64,000 bases of DNA from Candidatus Anammoxibacter sp. (GTDB lineage: Bacteria; Planctomycetota; Brocadiia; Brocadiales; Anammoxibacteraceae): assembly GCA_021777055.1 (NCBI GenBank), contig JAIQZO010000024.1, positions 463,625 to 527,624 of the forward strand. The letters are read 5' to 3'. This document shows, piece by piece, positions 47,709 to 56,535 of this stretch (position 1 is its first letter; each line of letters begins with the position of its first letter). Below the pieces are notes generated by a model that was given only the letters and a program-made list of their open reading frames with translations, was not told where the DNA came from and made no database searches. The position numbers were made by a program, and so were the translations under genes.

Positions 47709-47789
47709 GTACAACGTCTGTATGAGCTGGCTGGGAGGTCAACAAATCGGAAGAATATTCACCGGTCAGCTCAATACCATGGTTAGAAA
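47709..47789 (-). other. attC-like site downstream of the DUF2971 gene
   Basis: On the minus strand, first core TTTCTAAC (47789-47782), then a stem in which GTATTGAGCTG (47778-47768) pairs with CAGCTCATAC (47729-47720), leaving one unpaired T as attC hairpins do, then the second core CGTTGTACAT with the G/TT break at 47715. The first core is the exact reverse complement of the bases that open the unit at 48825 (GTTAGAAA), as expected for an integron cassette end. Length is 81 bp, within the usual range. Confidence 0.7.
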
Positions 47790-47875
47790 AGAATTAAAAA
47801 TCAAAATTAAAGACCTAACCTTGTTCTTCCTTGTTAACGATTCCCTGTAATGGATTAAGCCTTTCTAATCACTAA

Positions 47876-48796
47876 TCAAGGTTTGATATCATTTTCGTTT
47901 TTTCCATATTTTGTAAATGGCTTAATAGACTCAAAAAACTTGCTGGAGGACTCTTGAGTCACAGGGTGGCTGACTGTATTGTAATTCATTCTTGGTCGAA
48001 ATGGGAACACAATACCCTCCGGGTGTATATAACGGTATCCATCCGATCCATTATATAGCTTAACTTTAAATTTATCTGTGTCAGGTATGGCATAAAACAC
48101 CTCAATATCATTACCCAAAGATACCATCGCTCGCTTGCGTAATTCCTCCTTTGCCCTAAAACCAAAATAGACCTGATCGATTTTAAATGGAATCGGAACC
48201 AATGCGCTTCCCGGAGACACTATTCCCCTCCATTCCCTCTCATAACTCCAACCGATGCTTTTAGTGAGGAGGGCCGAGAAGTATGTTTTTTCGTCTGACG
48301 CTATTTCTTCTAGGGTCACAGCAGGTATTTCTTCTTTATAATTTACCGGTCGGAATAGGTCTGCTAGTTTCTTAGAGTTTGGTTCTAATGTATCAAATCT
48401 AACGACAAATCCTTTATAAGAGCTGGCGTAATGCGACCACATAAGTGGATTCTGTCCGTCATCTGATGTTGAGAAAATGGCAAGGTTAAAAATTAATCCT
48501 AATAAGTCTTGTACTAAATGATCATATGTCAGCTGCAGACTTAAGGTATTACTATGTAAAGTTCTCAATGGGTGTCCCTTTTTTTTTGCGCCAAGGGCGA
48601 GGCCATCCTGGATAGCTTGCTCGATCGCTTTTGGTATTTCGTCTTCTGGTAGTAACGTGTTGACCTTTAACTGACAATCGAACGGATCATTCAATAGTAA
48701 TGGGTGAGCATAGAATACCTTTCCGTCAGCTAAGACGTCTGTATTCTGCTTGTTGTCGCTGTAATATTTGTAAAGATAGCGTGGTAGTTCAGACAT
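47876..48796 (-). CDS. DUF2971 protein in an integron-like cassette
   Basis: A 306-residue protein of the DUF2971 family: LPRYLYKYYSDNKQNTDVL, VFYAHPLLLNDPFDCQL (conserved N-DPFD), NPLMWSHYASSYKGFVVRFD, and WSYEREWRGIV followed by VYFGFRA. The family is widespread in mobile islands and its function is unclear; links with toxin or phage-defence loci have been suggested. It starts 28 nt into a cassette that opens with TTAGAAAT at 48824, with AAGGA before the ATG, and is closed by the attC at 47789-47709. Confidence 0.85.
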   Translation of the reverse strand: MSELPRYLYKYYSDNKQNTDVLADGKVFYAHPLLLNDPFDCQLKVNTLLPEDEIPKAIEQAIQDGLALGAKKKGHPLRTLHSNTLSLQLTYDHLVQDLLGLIFNLAIFSTSDDGQNPLMWSHYASSYKGFVVRFDTLEPNSKKLADLFRPVNYKEEIPAVTLEEIASDEKTYFSALLTKSIGWSYEREWRGIVSPGSALVPIPFKIDQVYFGFRAKEELRKRAMVSLGNDIEVFYAIPDTDKFKVKLYNGSDGYRYIHPEGIVFPFRPRMNYNTVSHPVTQESSSKFFESIKPFTKYGKNENDIKP

Positions 48797-48818
48797 AATG
48801 TGATCAGTCCTTCTATAT

Positions 48819-48878
48819 TTCTAACGCCGTGCTCTCCGGCGCGAGGAACGAGCGTCGGGAGCAGCACGTGGTTATGCC
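48819..48878 (-). other. attC-like site between two cassette genes
   Basis: A 60-bp GC-rich hairpin in AT-rich DNA. On the minus strand: first core GGCATAAC (48878-48871), arm CACGTGCTGCTCCCGACGC, a 9-nt loop, arm GCGCCGGAGAGCACGG, second core CGTTAGAA with the G/TT break at 48825. The arms pair with unpaired extra bases, typical of attC. The outer TAAC and GTTA pair. The first core is the exact 8-bp complement of GTTATGCC at 49629-49622, the opening of the upstream cassette. Confidence 0.75.
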
Positions 48879-48894
48879 ACAATATAAATGGCCA

Positions 48895-49599
48895 TCATTC
48901 AGTCTCTTGGTTATCCGAAAGACCAAGATCTTTTATTAAACCTGACCGAAATCTGCTTAATAGCAGTTGCAGTAAAATCCAATTCTCCTCATCTTGGCTT
49001 TTTCGTTCGTTGTTTATGACCTTCCATTTTGTTACAAATGATTCCAGTTGTTCAACATCGCCACCGTCATCTGACGAACCCAAGTACTGTATACGAAGAT
49101 TGTCTAATACCTGCACAGGACGTTCTTTTTGGCCAAAAAGTTTATCCGGAGACGGGCGTTTAAACGGCACTGACCTAAAGATAGTGAAATTGAGAACTTC
49201 TTGTACCAAAAAATAAAGTCTCTTGGACTCTTTTTTAAGCACTAGTCCATGATTGAAGTACCAGTCTGTGAGCCGATTTGAAAGATCCTTAATATCGGGT
49301 TCATTCGTTGGGCCAAAGAGATTTAGAGAACCTGTCAGGGTCCAAATTTCTTCGTAACCAGCACTTCGACTCGCCTCCAATCTTTCTATTTTATTCAAAG
49401 AAGACTCAAGGTGTTTAAGTCGTTCATCTCGCTTGGTTTCTAAATCGTTAGTTAATCGAACCTGTTGTTCATCCGTATCAGCCTTGAATTGATCTTATTT
49501 TCTGCGGCTAACATAGTTTATGATCGCCGTGCAGCTTACCCCGACTAGCGCTAAGCCACCGGTGATAAATGCGGCCCATATTCTATAATCATCGGACAT
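48895..49599 (-). pseudogene. Membrane-anchored coiled-coil protein gene with in-frame stop
   Basis: An ATG at 49599, after GGAGGTG, opens a frame that encodes MSDDYRIWAAFITGGLALVG plus the rest of a membrane helix, then hits TAA at 49497-49495 (after YVSRRK). The same frame then continues without a stop for 199 codons: a coiled coil (DQFKADTDEQQVRL, KRDERLKHLESSLNKIERLE) and a soluble domain ending at 48895. The total of 234 codons with one TAA looks like a single gene broken by one mutation or a sequencing error. The frame fills the cassette from 49629 to the attC at 48878. Function unknown. Confidence 0.7.
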
Positions 49600-49621
49600 G
49601 GTAAATCACCTCCAATACTAA

Positions 49622-49690
49622 GGCATAACAAGGAGCTGACCAATTTGTGGCCATCTCCGGAAATACTTAGCAATTAAAATAATTCATTGG
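49622..49690 (-). other. Possible degenerate attC at the start of the membrane-protein cassette
   Basis: On the minus strand, CTTGTTATGCC (break at 49629) ends a 10-bp imperfect hairpin GGAGATGGCC-acaaatt-GGTCAGCTCC (49657-49631). A first core, perhaps TTGCTAAG near 49675, is poorly matched and asymmetrically spaced. The second core is well supported by the matching GGCATAAC at 48878; the full attC is not. Confidence 0.4.
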
Positions 49691-49999
49691 CTTTCTTAGG
49701 TAGACCAAATAACATTCTTATGAGTATTATGTCATTTGGAGCGGAATACAGAAAGTGTACTTTCTGTATATCATATTAAATGGAATAATATTCAAAAACT
49801 GTACTTTCCCACTTTTATCCATTTCCTGTAAAGTTTTTTGTGAATATTACGCAGTCTATTAATACCAAATCTAAAAACCTATGGACAACTCCCAGATTTC
49901 CTTGGCTTAAGGTTTTTGCAATAAAAAAACTCTTAAATATGGGCGCTGTGGTCACAATTAAGTTTTGTGATTTCTTGGTACTGTAAGTTTTTTGATGTA
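49630..49999. other. Gap after the DUF2442 gene
   Basis: No gene seen. It contains the perfect hairpin ATACAGAAAG-TGTA-CTTTCTGTAT at 49746-49769, part of whose stem recurs as CTGTACTTTCCCA at about 49799. Otherwise plain AT-rich sequence. Confidence 0.4.
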
Positions 50000-50287
50000 T
50001 TAATCAATATACCCCCATTGCTTGAACTGTACCTGTAAATCAGATTCATCTCTAAAAGCCTTGAAATAAATATATTCAGGGGCCAAATCCGCCCCATTTG
50101 GCCAAACTATTGTTGCAAGTTCTTCATCAACATGAAGGTTTGCAAATATAGATTTGTCCTTCAATGGCTCAAATATTGGGCCTCTTAATGCTTCAAACAA
50201 ATCCGCCACTCCTTTTCTTCCGTTATTAAATGATACCTCCACTTTGTAATCTTTAATGTATTTTGCTTTAGTGACATGTAAAAACAT
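50000..50287 (-). CDS. DUF2442 protein
   Basis: A 95-residue protein of the DUF2442 family: VTKAKYIKDYKVEVSFNNGR, VADLFEALRGPIFEPLKD, FANLHVDEELATIVWPNGAD, LAPEYIY. It is usually encoded directly after a DUF4160 gene, as here (5-nt gap). The pair behaves in many genomes like a small toxin-antitoxin or regulatory module; the proof is limited. The DUF2442 member is thought to be the DNA-binding or antitoxin partner. Confidence 0.88.
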   Translation of the reverse strand: MFLHVTKAKYIKDYKVEVSFNNGRKGVADLFEALRGPIFEPLKDKSIFANLHVDEELATIVWPNGADLAPEYIYFKAFRDESDLQVQFKQWGYID

Positions 50288-50292
50288 AATAA

Positions 50293-50550
50293 TTACTCCA
50301 GGGGTTCTATTGGTTTTGGAGCTTCATTATTCCGACAAAGCTCCCAATCTTCAATTAACTCTTCTTTGTGCAACTCATACCATTCAAATACGTGCTTCAA
50401 TGCTCTTTTAGGGAACTTCCCTTCAACGACTCCAGTGTTTATATTAACGGTAACTTCAAACTCTCCATACTTTGCATGAAAATGTGGCGGAGAATGATCG
50501 TCCCAATACATAGCTATAATGATTCCTAAAAATCTACTTATTATTGGCAT
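50293..50550 (-). CDS. DUF4160 protein
   Basis: An 85-residue protein with the DUF4160 signature MPIISRFLGIIIAMYWDDHS followed by PPHFHAKYGEFEVTVNI and FPKRALKHVFEWYELHKEEL. The HxPPHFHAxYG pattern is nearly invariant in the family. First gene of the DUF4160-DUF2442 pair. A GTTAGTGC core just upstream (50578-50571) resembles a cassette opening, so the pair may be a cassette of the same array. Confidence 0.9.
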   Translation of the reverse strand: MPIISRFLGIIIAMYWDDHSPPHFHAKYGEFEVTVNINTGVVEGKFPKRALKHVFEWYELHKEELIEDWELCRNNEAPKPIEPLE

Positions 50551-51583
50551 GATTTATTTTTTCATATTTTGCACTAACAAGTAACTAACCAGGTCTTGTT
50601 AATACCTGAAAATTTTAAGCAATTACTAGTTTTTTTTACTTTTTTAATAAAAACCAAGAAAGATCTTCTTGTTAACATATATCTTTCTAGATGTTAACAA
50701 GAAATAAATGTAACATCCATATTTGTGATCTGGACGAAACGTTCTTTGAATATTACAGCGAAAATCAAATCTACATTTATTTTGTTCTAGTTACAAATAT
50801 ATCTCACTAAAAAGACAAAAAACACCTTAGTAAATCAAACCTATTGATAGCATATTAAGTAACCCAATGTTACTTACTTATATTAAGAAATTTCTCTTTA
50901 TTCCATACTTAAACAAAACATATATCATAATGACTGCTTCTTGTCAACTTGGGCAAGATTCACTTTTGTATAACTTGTACGGTATTGCACTACAGAGGCG
51001 TAAGGGATTCCATTACAAGACAAGCTCGTTAAATTAACAGCTTTACCATATACACAAACCGTAACATTAAGCCTAAAAGCAGCTTATCCCTGCAACACCA
51101 TTTCCTGATCATTGAGTTGCTTTAGAATAAGCTTTAACTAAAAATCTCAAAAAACTTTTTTATTTTTTCTTTAAATTATGAGAAATATTGAGTATTAGAA
51201 AATATAAAAGGATTGTTGATTCTCACATTTTGCCATAAACTCATTATATGGTTAGGAATGGGAGCTATTGTAAGTTCAAACTGACTTCAAAGGAATGATA
51301 TGTATAAAAGCCTGTAAAAGAAACGGTATCATTTAAACATGAATATAAAGAAAGGAATTTTGACGTTATATTGTAAAACCCATTCAGGGTTTACATTTTG
51401 TCTGATATTTTTACCCAGGGTCACGCTTCGCTATACCCTGGGCTAGTGAATATTACCCCGTTGGGGTACGCTAAATTTGATTTTAAAGTCAGAGAACAAT
51501 ATAAAACTCTATGATCGTTAAATTTTTAATAGTTAGTTTTTTTCGGGCCATCTCGCAAATAGTCATCTTAGGAATATTCTCAT

Positions 51584-51832
51584 CTACCAGAATTCAGATG
51601 TCTTACTTTCTAATATCTCAAGAAGGGATAACTGCTCTTCTGTAAGTGAACCTGCATAATCAAGACACGCGAATATATCTTCACGTTTTATAGAAGAGTT
51701 CTCTTCAAGAAGGCCTTCCAATGTATCTCCATTGGCAAGCATATGCAAAATTTGATGAACAGGAATCCGAGTCCCTTTTATTCATGCTTACCCATGGCAT
51801 ATTTTTGGATTAATTGATATACGTTCAAACAT
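51584..51832 (-). pseudogene. Broken DUF433 antitoxin-like gene
   Basis: Read on the minus strand from ATG 51832: MFERISINPKICHG, then TAA, Ala, TGA, then IKGTRIPVHQILHMLANGDT and LEGLLEENSSIKREDIFACLDYA to a TAG at 51584. This is a DUF433 protein, normally NPxxCxGKPxIxGTRI, with two stop codons exactly in the conserved GKPxIKGTR segment. DUF433 proteins are antitoxin partners of PIN-like toxins; no toxin gene is seen beside it. Inactive copy, 83 codons in all. Confidence 0.85.
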
Positions 51833-51997
51833 AATGACTCCTTATTGATGTTTTAGAAAACATGAAACGATTATTGAATCTCAGACAGAGATAGAATTCT
51901 TCCTTTACTGGTTAAGACACTCTACACTGGTCAACCTTCGATTTAGAAAGAATTATTAAATTTACACAATACAGAGTATTGTTAAGGTCAGCTTTGT

Positions 51998-52122
51998 TCA
52001 AGTTAGGAAACTTGAACAAACAAAGACAGCCAACTCAAAGGTCCTACGTTTTGTATGATCACGCACTGTTTTTCCCTAATAGTCTTCAGCCTTCAGCCTA
52101 ATCACCTGCGTAGTATTTCTAC
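51998..52122 (-). pseudogene. Fragment of the four-helix-bundle gene with its repeat end
   Basis: The stretch from GTG 52066 reads VRDHTKRRTFE, the same start as the intact protein at 30318 (MRDHTKLRAFG), then loses similarity and stops at 51998. Upstream on that strand, CTTCAGCCTTCAGCCTAATC (52089-52108) is the element end, and the sequence between start and end matches 30319-30350 almost base for base. A deletion removed the rest of the gene and the other end. Confidence 0.8.
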
Positions 52123-52128
52123 TTCTTC

Positions 52129-53295
52129 CTAAACCTCCCGCAAAGATTCTACTATTTTCATACGTGATGCACGAATTGCTGGCAGTATCCCTCCTACGAA
52201 CCCCATAAATAGAGAAAATCCCATAGCCTTGGTAACAATACCTACGCTTAACCTGAAACTAAAAGCAAGCTCTGAAAATGTTTGGAAATTTGTGGTGGAT
52301 ACACTGATTAACTGTAACATGGAGGCAAAGATCAGGCCGGTGCAACCGCCTAAAAATCCTAAGATTAGTGATTCTAAAAGGAAGGCAAAAAGTATATTTG
52401 TGCGACCAAAACCTAAAGCACGAAGAGTTCCAATTTCTGCGGTACGATTAGCTACTGCGGCGTACATTGTTATCATAGCACCAATAATTGCACCTATAGA
52501 AAATATTGCGGTAAGGGAGATCCCTAATATTCTTAGGAATTTTGCCATCATCTCTGACTGTTTTTTGTAATATTCCACTTCAACCATAGCATTTAGCGTT
52601 AGCCTAGGGTCACTCTCTATCCGTCTTTTGAAAGATGGTAGATCGAAGTTGCTGTTTCTTCTAAAAATTATGGAAGAGTATGCATTCCTTCGAAACGCTT
52701 TCATAAGCTGATCTGAATCACCCCATATTTCTGAACTAAAACCGGTTTCACCCGCATCAAACACACCAACAACTGTCCATGATCGCATTGCAAAATAGAT
52801 TGAATTACCTAACCCAGCGTTTTTAAAATTTTTTGCCACATTATTACCCACCATAATCTCCAGGGTACCGGGTTTAGGCAACCGACCGGCTGAAAGTTTT
52901 ACCTGTGGGCGCATATCAATGGAGGTTCTTTCAATTCCACGAATAACGACATTTGCAAGGCTATTGCTCACCTTTTTCCGTAATGTTATCAAGACTACCA
53001 GCTCTTTTGCCAGTAATCTAGCGCCGGTTCGGTCTAGGGAAATTTCAGGTTGGGTTTCTATAATTGAAGCCTGATATCTGCTAATAATACTTTGTACCTC
53101 AGTAGTGGCAGACCTTCTTAAGACAACGATGTTGTTATCTAATCCGGTTTCGATAAGGGTTTTCTGCAACCCTTCGGCAAGCATAATAATTGCGGCAAAG
53201 ACAAAAACCACCAGTGCCATACCGGAAGATGTCAATAATGTGGTTACACGTCGTGTCAACAAATTGCGAAAACTATAAAAAAAGAGGAGTCTCAT
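52129..53295 (-). CDS. FtsX/MacB-type ABC transporter permease, second copy
   Basis: A 388-residue membrane protein with an N-terminal helix (TLLTSSGMALVVFVFAAIIM), a large periplasmic MacB-like domain, and three C-terminal helices with the FtsX motif AEIGTLRALGFGRTNILFAFLLE (core EIGTLRALGF). It starts immediately at the end of the first permease gene. Such permeases do not carry substrate through the membrane but drive a periplasmic tunnel by mechanotransmission. It would pair with the permease and ATPase upstream. Confidence 0.9.
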   Translation of the reverse strand: MRLLFFYSFRNLLTRRVTTLLTSSGMALVVFVFAAIIMLAEGLQKTLIETGLDNNIVVLRRSATTEVQSIISRYQASIIETQPEISLDRTGARLLAKELVVLITLRKKVSNSLANVVIRGIERTSIDMRPQVKLSAGRLPKPGTLEIMVGNNVAKNFKNAGLGNSIYFAMRSWTVVGVFDAGETGFSSEIWGDSDQLMKAFRRNAYSSIIFRRNSNFDLPSFKRRIESDPRLTLNAMVEVEYYKKQSEMMAKFLRILGISLTAIFSIGAIIGAMITMYAAVANRTAEIGTLRALGFGRTNILFAFLLESLILGFLGGCTGLIFASMLQLISVSTTNFQTFSELAFSFRLSVGIVTKAMGFSLFMGFVGGILPAIRASRMKIVESLREV

Positions 53296-54450
53296 TTATC
53301 CAATCTTTCTCAAACCGTCAGTTATCCGGATAGTGGTCGCCCTCCAGGTGGGAAGTATGCCGGCGGTTATTCCGACAATTAGTGTAACTATAACATCCTG
53401 AAGAAGGGTTTCCTTTGTTACGTTAAATACAGGGAAAAAGGTCCCTACCGCATAAGAAAATATTCTAGCGGCTGGAAAAGTTGCCATCACACCTACCATA
53501 CCACCAATTGTGGTAATCAGTATGGATTCTCCTAAAATTAAGATGGCAATATGCCGTCCTGAAAAACCTAATGTTTTTAATACAGCATATTCATTGATGC
53601 GTTCTCGTACAGACATCACCATTGTATTTGCTACCACTACTAAAATAATTACAATTATCACAAACGACACAAGTTTAATAGCATCCAGTATGGACTCACT
53701 CATGGATACAAACCCGAGCTGAAAAGCCTTTTCCGTCTCTGTAAGTGTTTCTGCCAATGAATTCTCAAAACCTTTATCAATAGTTTTTGCTGTCAGGGCG
53801 GCATTTTCAGGGTTATCTACACCTATAACATAAAATCCTACATTATCCGCAGAAAAAGGGCGTGACTTCTTTATCATTTCATTGAAGTACTCCCAATGAA
53901 AGAAAAACAAGGTTTCGTCTACACTTTTCTGTTTTCCTCTGTAGATTCCCATTAAAACAAACTCCCATTTACCGGGATAGATCCTGCTAATCAAGGAAAT
54001 ATTATCGCCAATACGCCAGCCAAAGCTATCTGCCAGTTTCTTTCCAACAAGACACCCTCTCCTGTTTTTCAAAAAAGAGGTTCTTTCATTTTCCGGTATT
54101 TTATATTCGGGATAGAGTTTAATGTATGAATTGGGCTCAACTGCAAAGTTTGCAAAGAAATTCTTTTCATCTTTGTAGTATCCACCAAACCAATTTCCAT
54201 AGGAAACGATTTCCACATTATCAATAGAACGGATCTTTTCGCGGTAAGAAAGGGGAAGCCGAAAGATAAGCGAGATAGAGTTTCTCGTGATCAGTCGGTT
54301 TGCGGCAGAAGCTTCTACGCCGGCATACCAAGCGTCAATTACAGTATTAAGCAATCCGTAGGCCAGAATAGCAATTGCAATCCCGCAAATAGTTAATGAA
54401 GTCCTCAGTTTATGCCGAAAGGCATTACGAATGAGTATCTTGACTATCAT
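53296..54450 (-). CDS. FtsX/MacB-type ABC transporter permease, first copy
   Basis: A 384-residue permease with the same layout: N-terminal helix (TSLTICGIAIAILAYGLLNT), periplasmic domain with YGNWFGGYYKDEKNFFANFA, and three C-terminal helices with INEYAVLKTLGFSGRHIAIL. Its start overlaps the ATPase gene by 26 nt, so the proteins are made together. The two permeases likely form a heterodimer rather than the homodimer of MacB, in which ATPase and permease are fused. Confidence 0.9.
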   Translation of the reverse strand: MIVKILIRNAFRHKLRTSLTICGIAIAILAYGLLNTVIDAWYAGVEASAANRLITRNSISLIFRLPLSYREKIRSIDNVEIVSYGNWFGGYYKDEKNFFANFAVEPNSYIKLYPEYKIPENERTSFLKNRRGCLVGKKLADSFGWRIGDNISLISRIYPGKWEFVLMGIYRGKQKSVDETLFFFHWEYFNEMIKKSRPFSADNVGFYVIGVDNPENAALTAKTIDKGFENSLAETLTETEKAFQLGFVSMSESILDAIKLVSFVIIVIILVVVANTMVMSVRERINEYAVLKTLGFSGRHIAILILGESILITTIGGMVGVMATFPAARIFSYAVGTFFPVFNVTKETLLQDVIVTLIVGITAGILPTWRATTIRITDGLRKIG

Positions 54451-55129
54451 CGCTCAAAACGCCTTTATCTAATAGTTTGACAGTATGGGCCCTTTTTCCT
54501 GCCCATGGATCATGGGTAACCACAATGATAGTTTTGCCTAGATCTCTGTTTAAACGATCCATGAGATCAAGCACGTTTGCCGCAGAGGCTCTGTCGAGAT
54601 CACCGGTGGGTTCGTCCGCAACAAGGATAGTTGGATCTGTGACAATTGCCCTGGCGATTGCGACACGTTGTTGCTGTCCACCTGAAAGTTGAGAAGGGTA
54701 GTGGGACATGCGATCTTCTATATTAACAACTTTCAAAGCAGTAAACACGTGCTCTTTGCGCTCTTTTCCTGAAAGGTCACTCAAGATAAGAGGCAGCTCA
54801 ACATTTTCAAATGCTGTAAGCACAGGAATTAGATTATAGAATTGAAAAATAAATCCTACATTTGAGACTCGCCAGCGTGAAAGTTCCGATTCAGATAACA
54901 CTGTAATGTCAATACCTCCCACTTCAATAACACCTTTATCAGCCTGATCAAGTCCTGCAATAAGATTCAAGAGTGTGCTCTTACCTGAACCAGATGGGCC
55001 CATAAGAGCTAAATAGTCACCTTTATTAATAACCAGGGAGATCTCTTCCAATACAGGTATTATCTGATCACCCCTTTTATATGTTTTTGTTACATTATTA
55101 ATAGATACTATCGGCTCTAGTGTGTCCAT
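54425..55129 (-). CDS. ABC transporter ATPase (MacB/LolD type)
   Basis: A 234-residue ATPase with Walker A LMGPSGSGKSTLLNLIAGLD, signature LSGGQQQRVAIARAI, Walker B ILVADEPTGDLD and switch His in VVTHDPWA. The sequence QADKGVIEVGGIDI and short length place it in the LolD/MacB group. It powers the two permeases downstream. Three nt separate it from the adaptor gene upstream. Confidence 0.95.
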   Translation of the reverse strand: MDTLEPIVSINNVTKTYKRGDQIIPVLEEISLVINKGDYLALMGPSGSGKSTLLNLIAGLDQADKGVIEVGGIDITVLSESELSRWRVSNVGFIFQFYNLIPVLTAFENVELPLILSDLSGKERKEHVFTALKVVNIEDRMSHYPSQLSGGQQQRVAIARAIVTDPTILVADEPTGDLDRASAANVLDLMDRLNRDLGKTIIVVTHDPWAGKRAHTVKLLDKGVLSDDSQDTHS

Positions 55130-55132
55130 TTT

Positions 55133-56347
55133 TCACTCTTTCACTATTTTTACCCTTTTCCCAACTTGTATACTTTTATCATATTGCGCTATTATCTTTT
55201 CATCGCTATCAATACCTGATATCACCTCTACCATGTTATCGTAAAACCTACCCGTGGTAATCACCTTTTCCACTATCCTGTTATTCGCCACTACATAAAC
55301 AAGGGTCTTATCATTGATTGTGTGCAGAGCTAGAGTTGAAACCGCTTTTATCGGTTCACGTTCACTAAGCTTAGTCTGGCGCTCTAGAAATGCAACCTTT
55401 GCACTCATCTCAGGTAGTATGCGTGCATCCTTCTCCTCGAATGCAACCTTGACCAGTATAGTTGCCTTTGTCCTATCTGCAGTAAACACTATCATATGCA
55501 CTTTCCCACGAAATCTATCGTTTGGCATGGCATCAAGTTGGATTTCACAAGGCATACCTACGCTCACCTGTTCAATATTTGATTCGGAAACATCAACTTC
55601 CACTTGAAGAGAATCTAAATCGGCAATGGTTACCACAGAGGCCTTCGCATTTGCGGCAGCACCTAAAGGGGTAACAATATCACCAACATCGGCATTTTTG
55701 GTTAATACTACCGCATCAAACGGAGCTCGCAAGAAAGTGTAATTAAAATTCACTTGGGTCTGTTCCAACGCAGCTTTACTTGCTAAAATCGCAGCCTTTG
55801 CTCCTTCAACTATTGCAATGGCCAGTTCATGTTTAGCCTCAACTGAGTCATATTCTGATTGGGAAACTACCGCCTTATCTAAAAGTTCCTTAGCTCTGAT
55901 ATAGATCAAGGTGGAATCCTTTAACTCTGCTTCTGTCTGTTTTAACTTAGAGTGTGCAACTTTCAGATCTGCCTCTGCCCTTTTTAAGGCCGCGGCAGCA
56001 TCTTCATTTTCAAGGCGTGCAATAATATCACCTTTCTTAACCTTGCTTCCCTCTTCTACTGATAAAGAAGCAAGCCAGCTTGTAATTTTAGAGGATACAG
56101 CAGATTTCCGTTGCGCAACAACATAACCACTTGCATTTAAAAGAGTGAACATCTGAGACGGGTAAATAGTAGTAACAGTTGATATACGTACATGAACTGC
56201 AGGTTTTATAATACCTGTACCATATAAGATCCCCACAATCGTAAACAGCGCGATCAGCACAATAATAGGAGCTTTTCTTGTTTTTTTCGTACGGTGTACC
56301 TGATAAACTGACTTATCGATACGAAGCTTATCCAGATCATCATCCAA
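55133..56347 (-). CDS. MacA-like periplasmic adaptor protein
   Basis: A 404-residue membrane fusion protein, first gene of the four-gene ABC efflux operon. One N-terminal membrane helix (APIIVLIALFTIVGILYGTG) is followed by lipoyl (KITSWLASLSVEEGSKVKKGD), hairpin (AAAALKRAEADLKVAHSKLKQ-type coiled coil), barrel (DIVTPLGAA, DSLQVEVDVSESNIEQVSVG) and C-terminal parts (VYVVANNRIVEKVITTGRF). It links the permeases to an outer-membrane channel that is not encoded here. Cargo unknown: macrolides, lipids or peptides are typical. Confidence 0.9.
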   Translation of the reverse strand: MDDDLDKLRIDKSVYQVHRTKKTRKAPIIVLIALFTIVGILYGTGIIKPAVHVRISTVTTIYPSQMFTLLNASGYVVAQRKSAVSSKITSWLASLSVEEGSKVKKGDIIARLENEDAAAALKRAEADLKVAHSKLKQTEAELKDSTLIYIRAKELLDKAVVSQSEYDSVEAKHELAIAIVEGAKAAILASKAALEQTQVNFNYTFLRAPFDAVVLTKNADVGDIVTPLGAAANAKASVVTIADLDSLQVEVDVSESNIEQVSVGMPCEIQLDAMPNDRFRGKVHMIVFTADRTKATILVKVAFEEKDARILPEMSAKVAFLERQTKLSEREPIKAVSTLALHTINDKTLVYVVANNRIVEKVITTGRFYDNMVEVISGIDSDEKIIAQYDKSIQVGKRVKIVKE

Positions 56348-56535
56348 GGGAGCACCTCACATTTTCAACTTTGAATATTCATTTATTAATATAGAAGCAA
56401 TAGCCTTTGCAAAATTTGCAGATCGAATAAAAAACTAAAATATTTTAGAAATATTTTGTATCTATTAATCTTGATTTACAAATTTTAACCTAAGTATGAG
56501 CAGTACAATTAACAAAAAAGATATTTTTCAAACTT

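Larger units (their letters stand above)
50551..52128. other. 1.6-kb gap with decayed genes and repeats
   Basis: It holds a hairpin CAGGT/ACCTG with a GTTAGTGC core (50571-50640, possible old attC), a CCCAGGGT...ACCCTGGG hairpin at 51417-51444, the broken DUF433 gene, and a fragment of the four-helix-bundle element. The remaining stretch 50650-51400 is AT-rich without signs of a gene. Confidence 0.55.
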
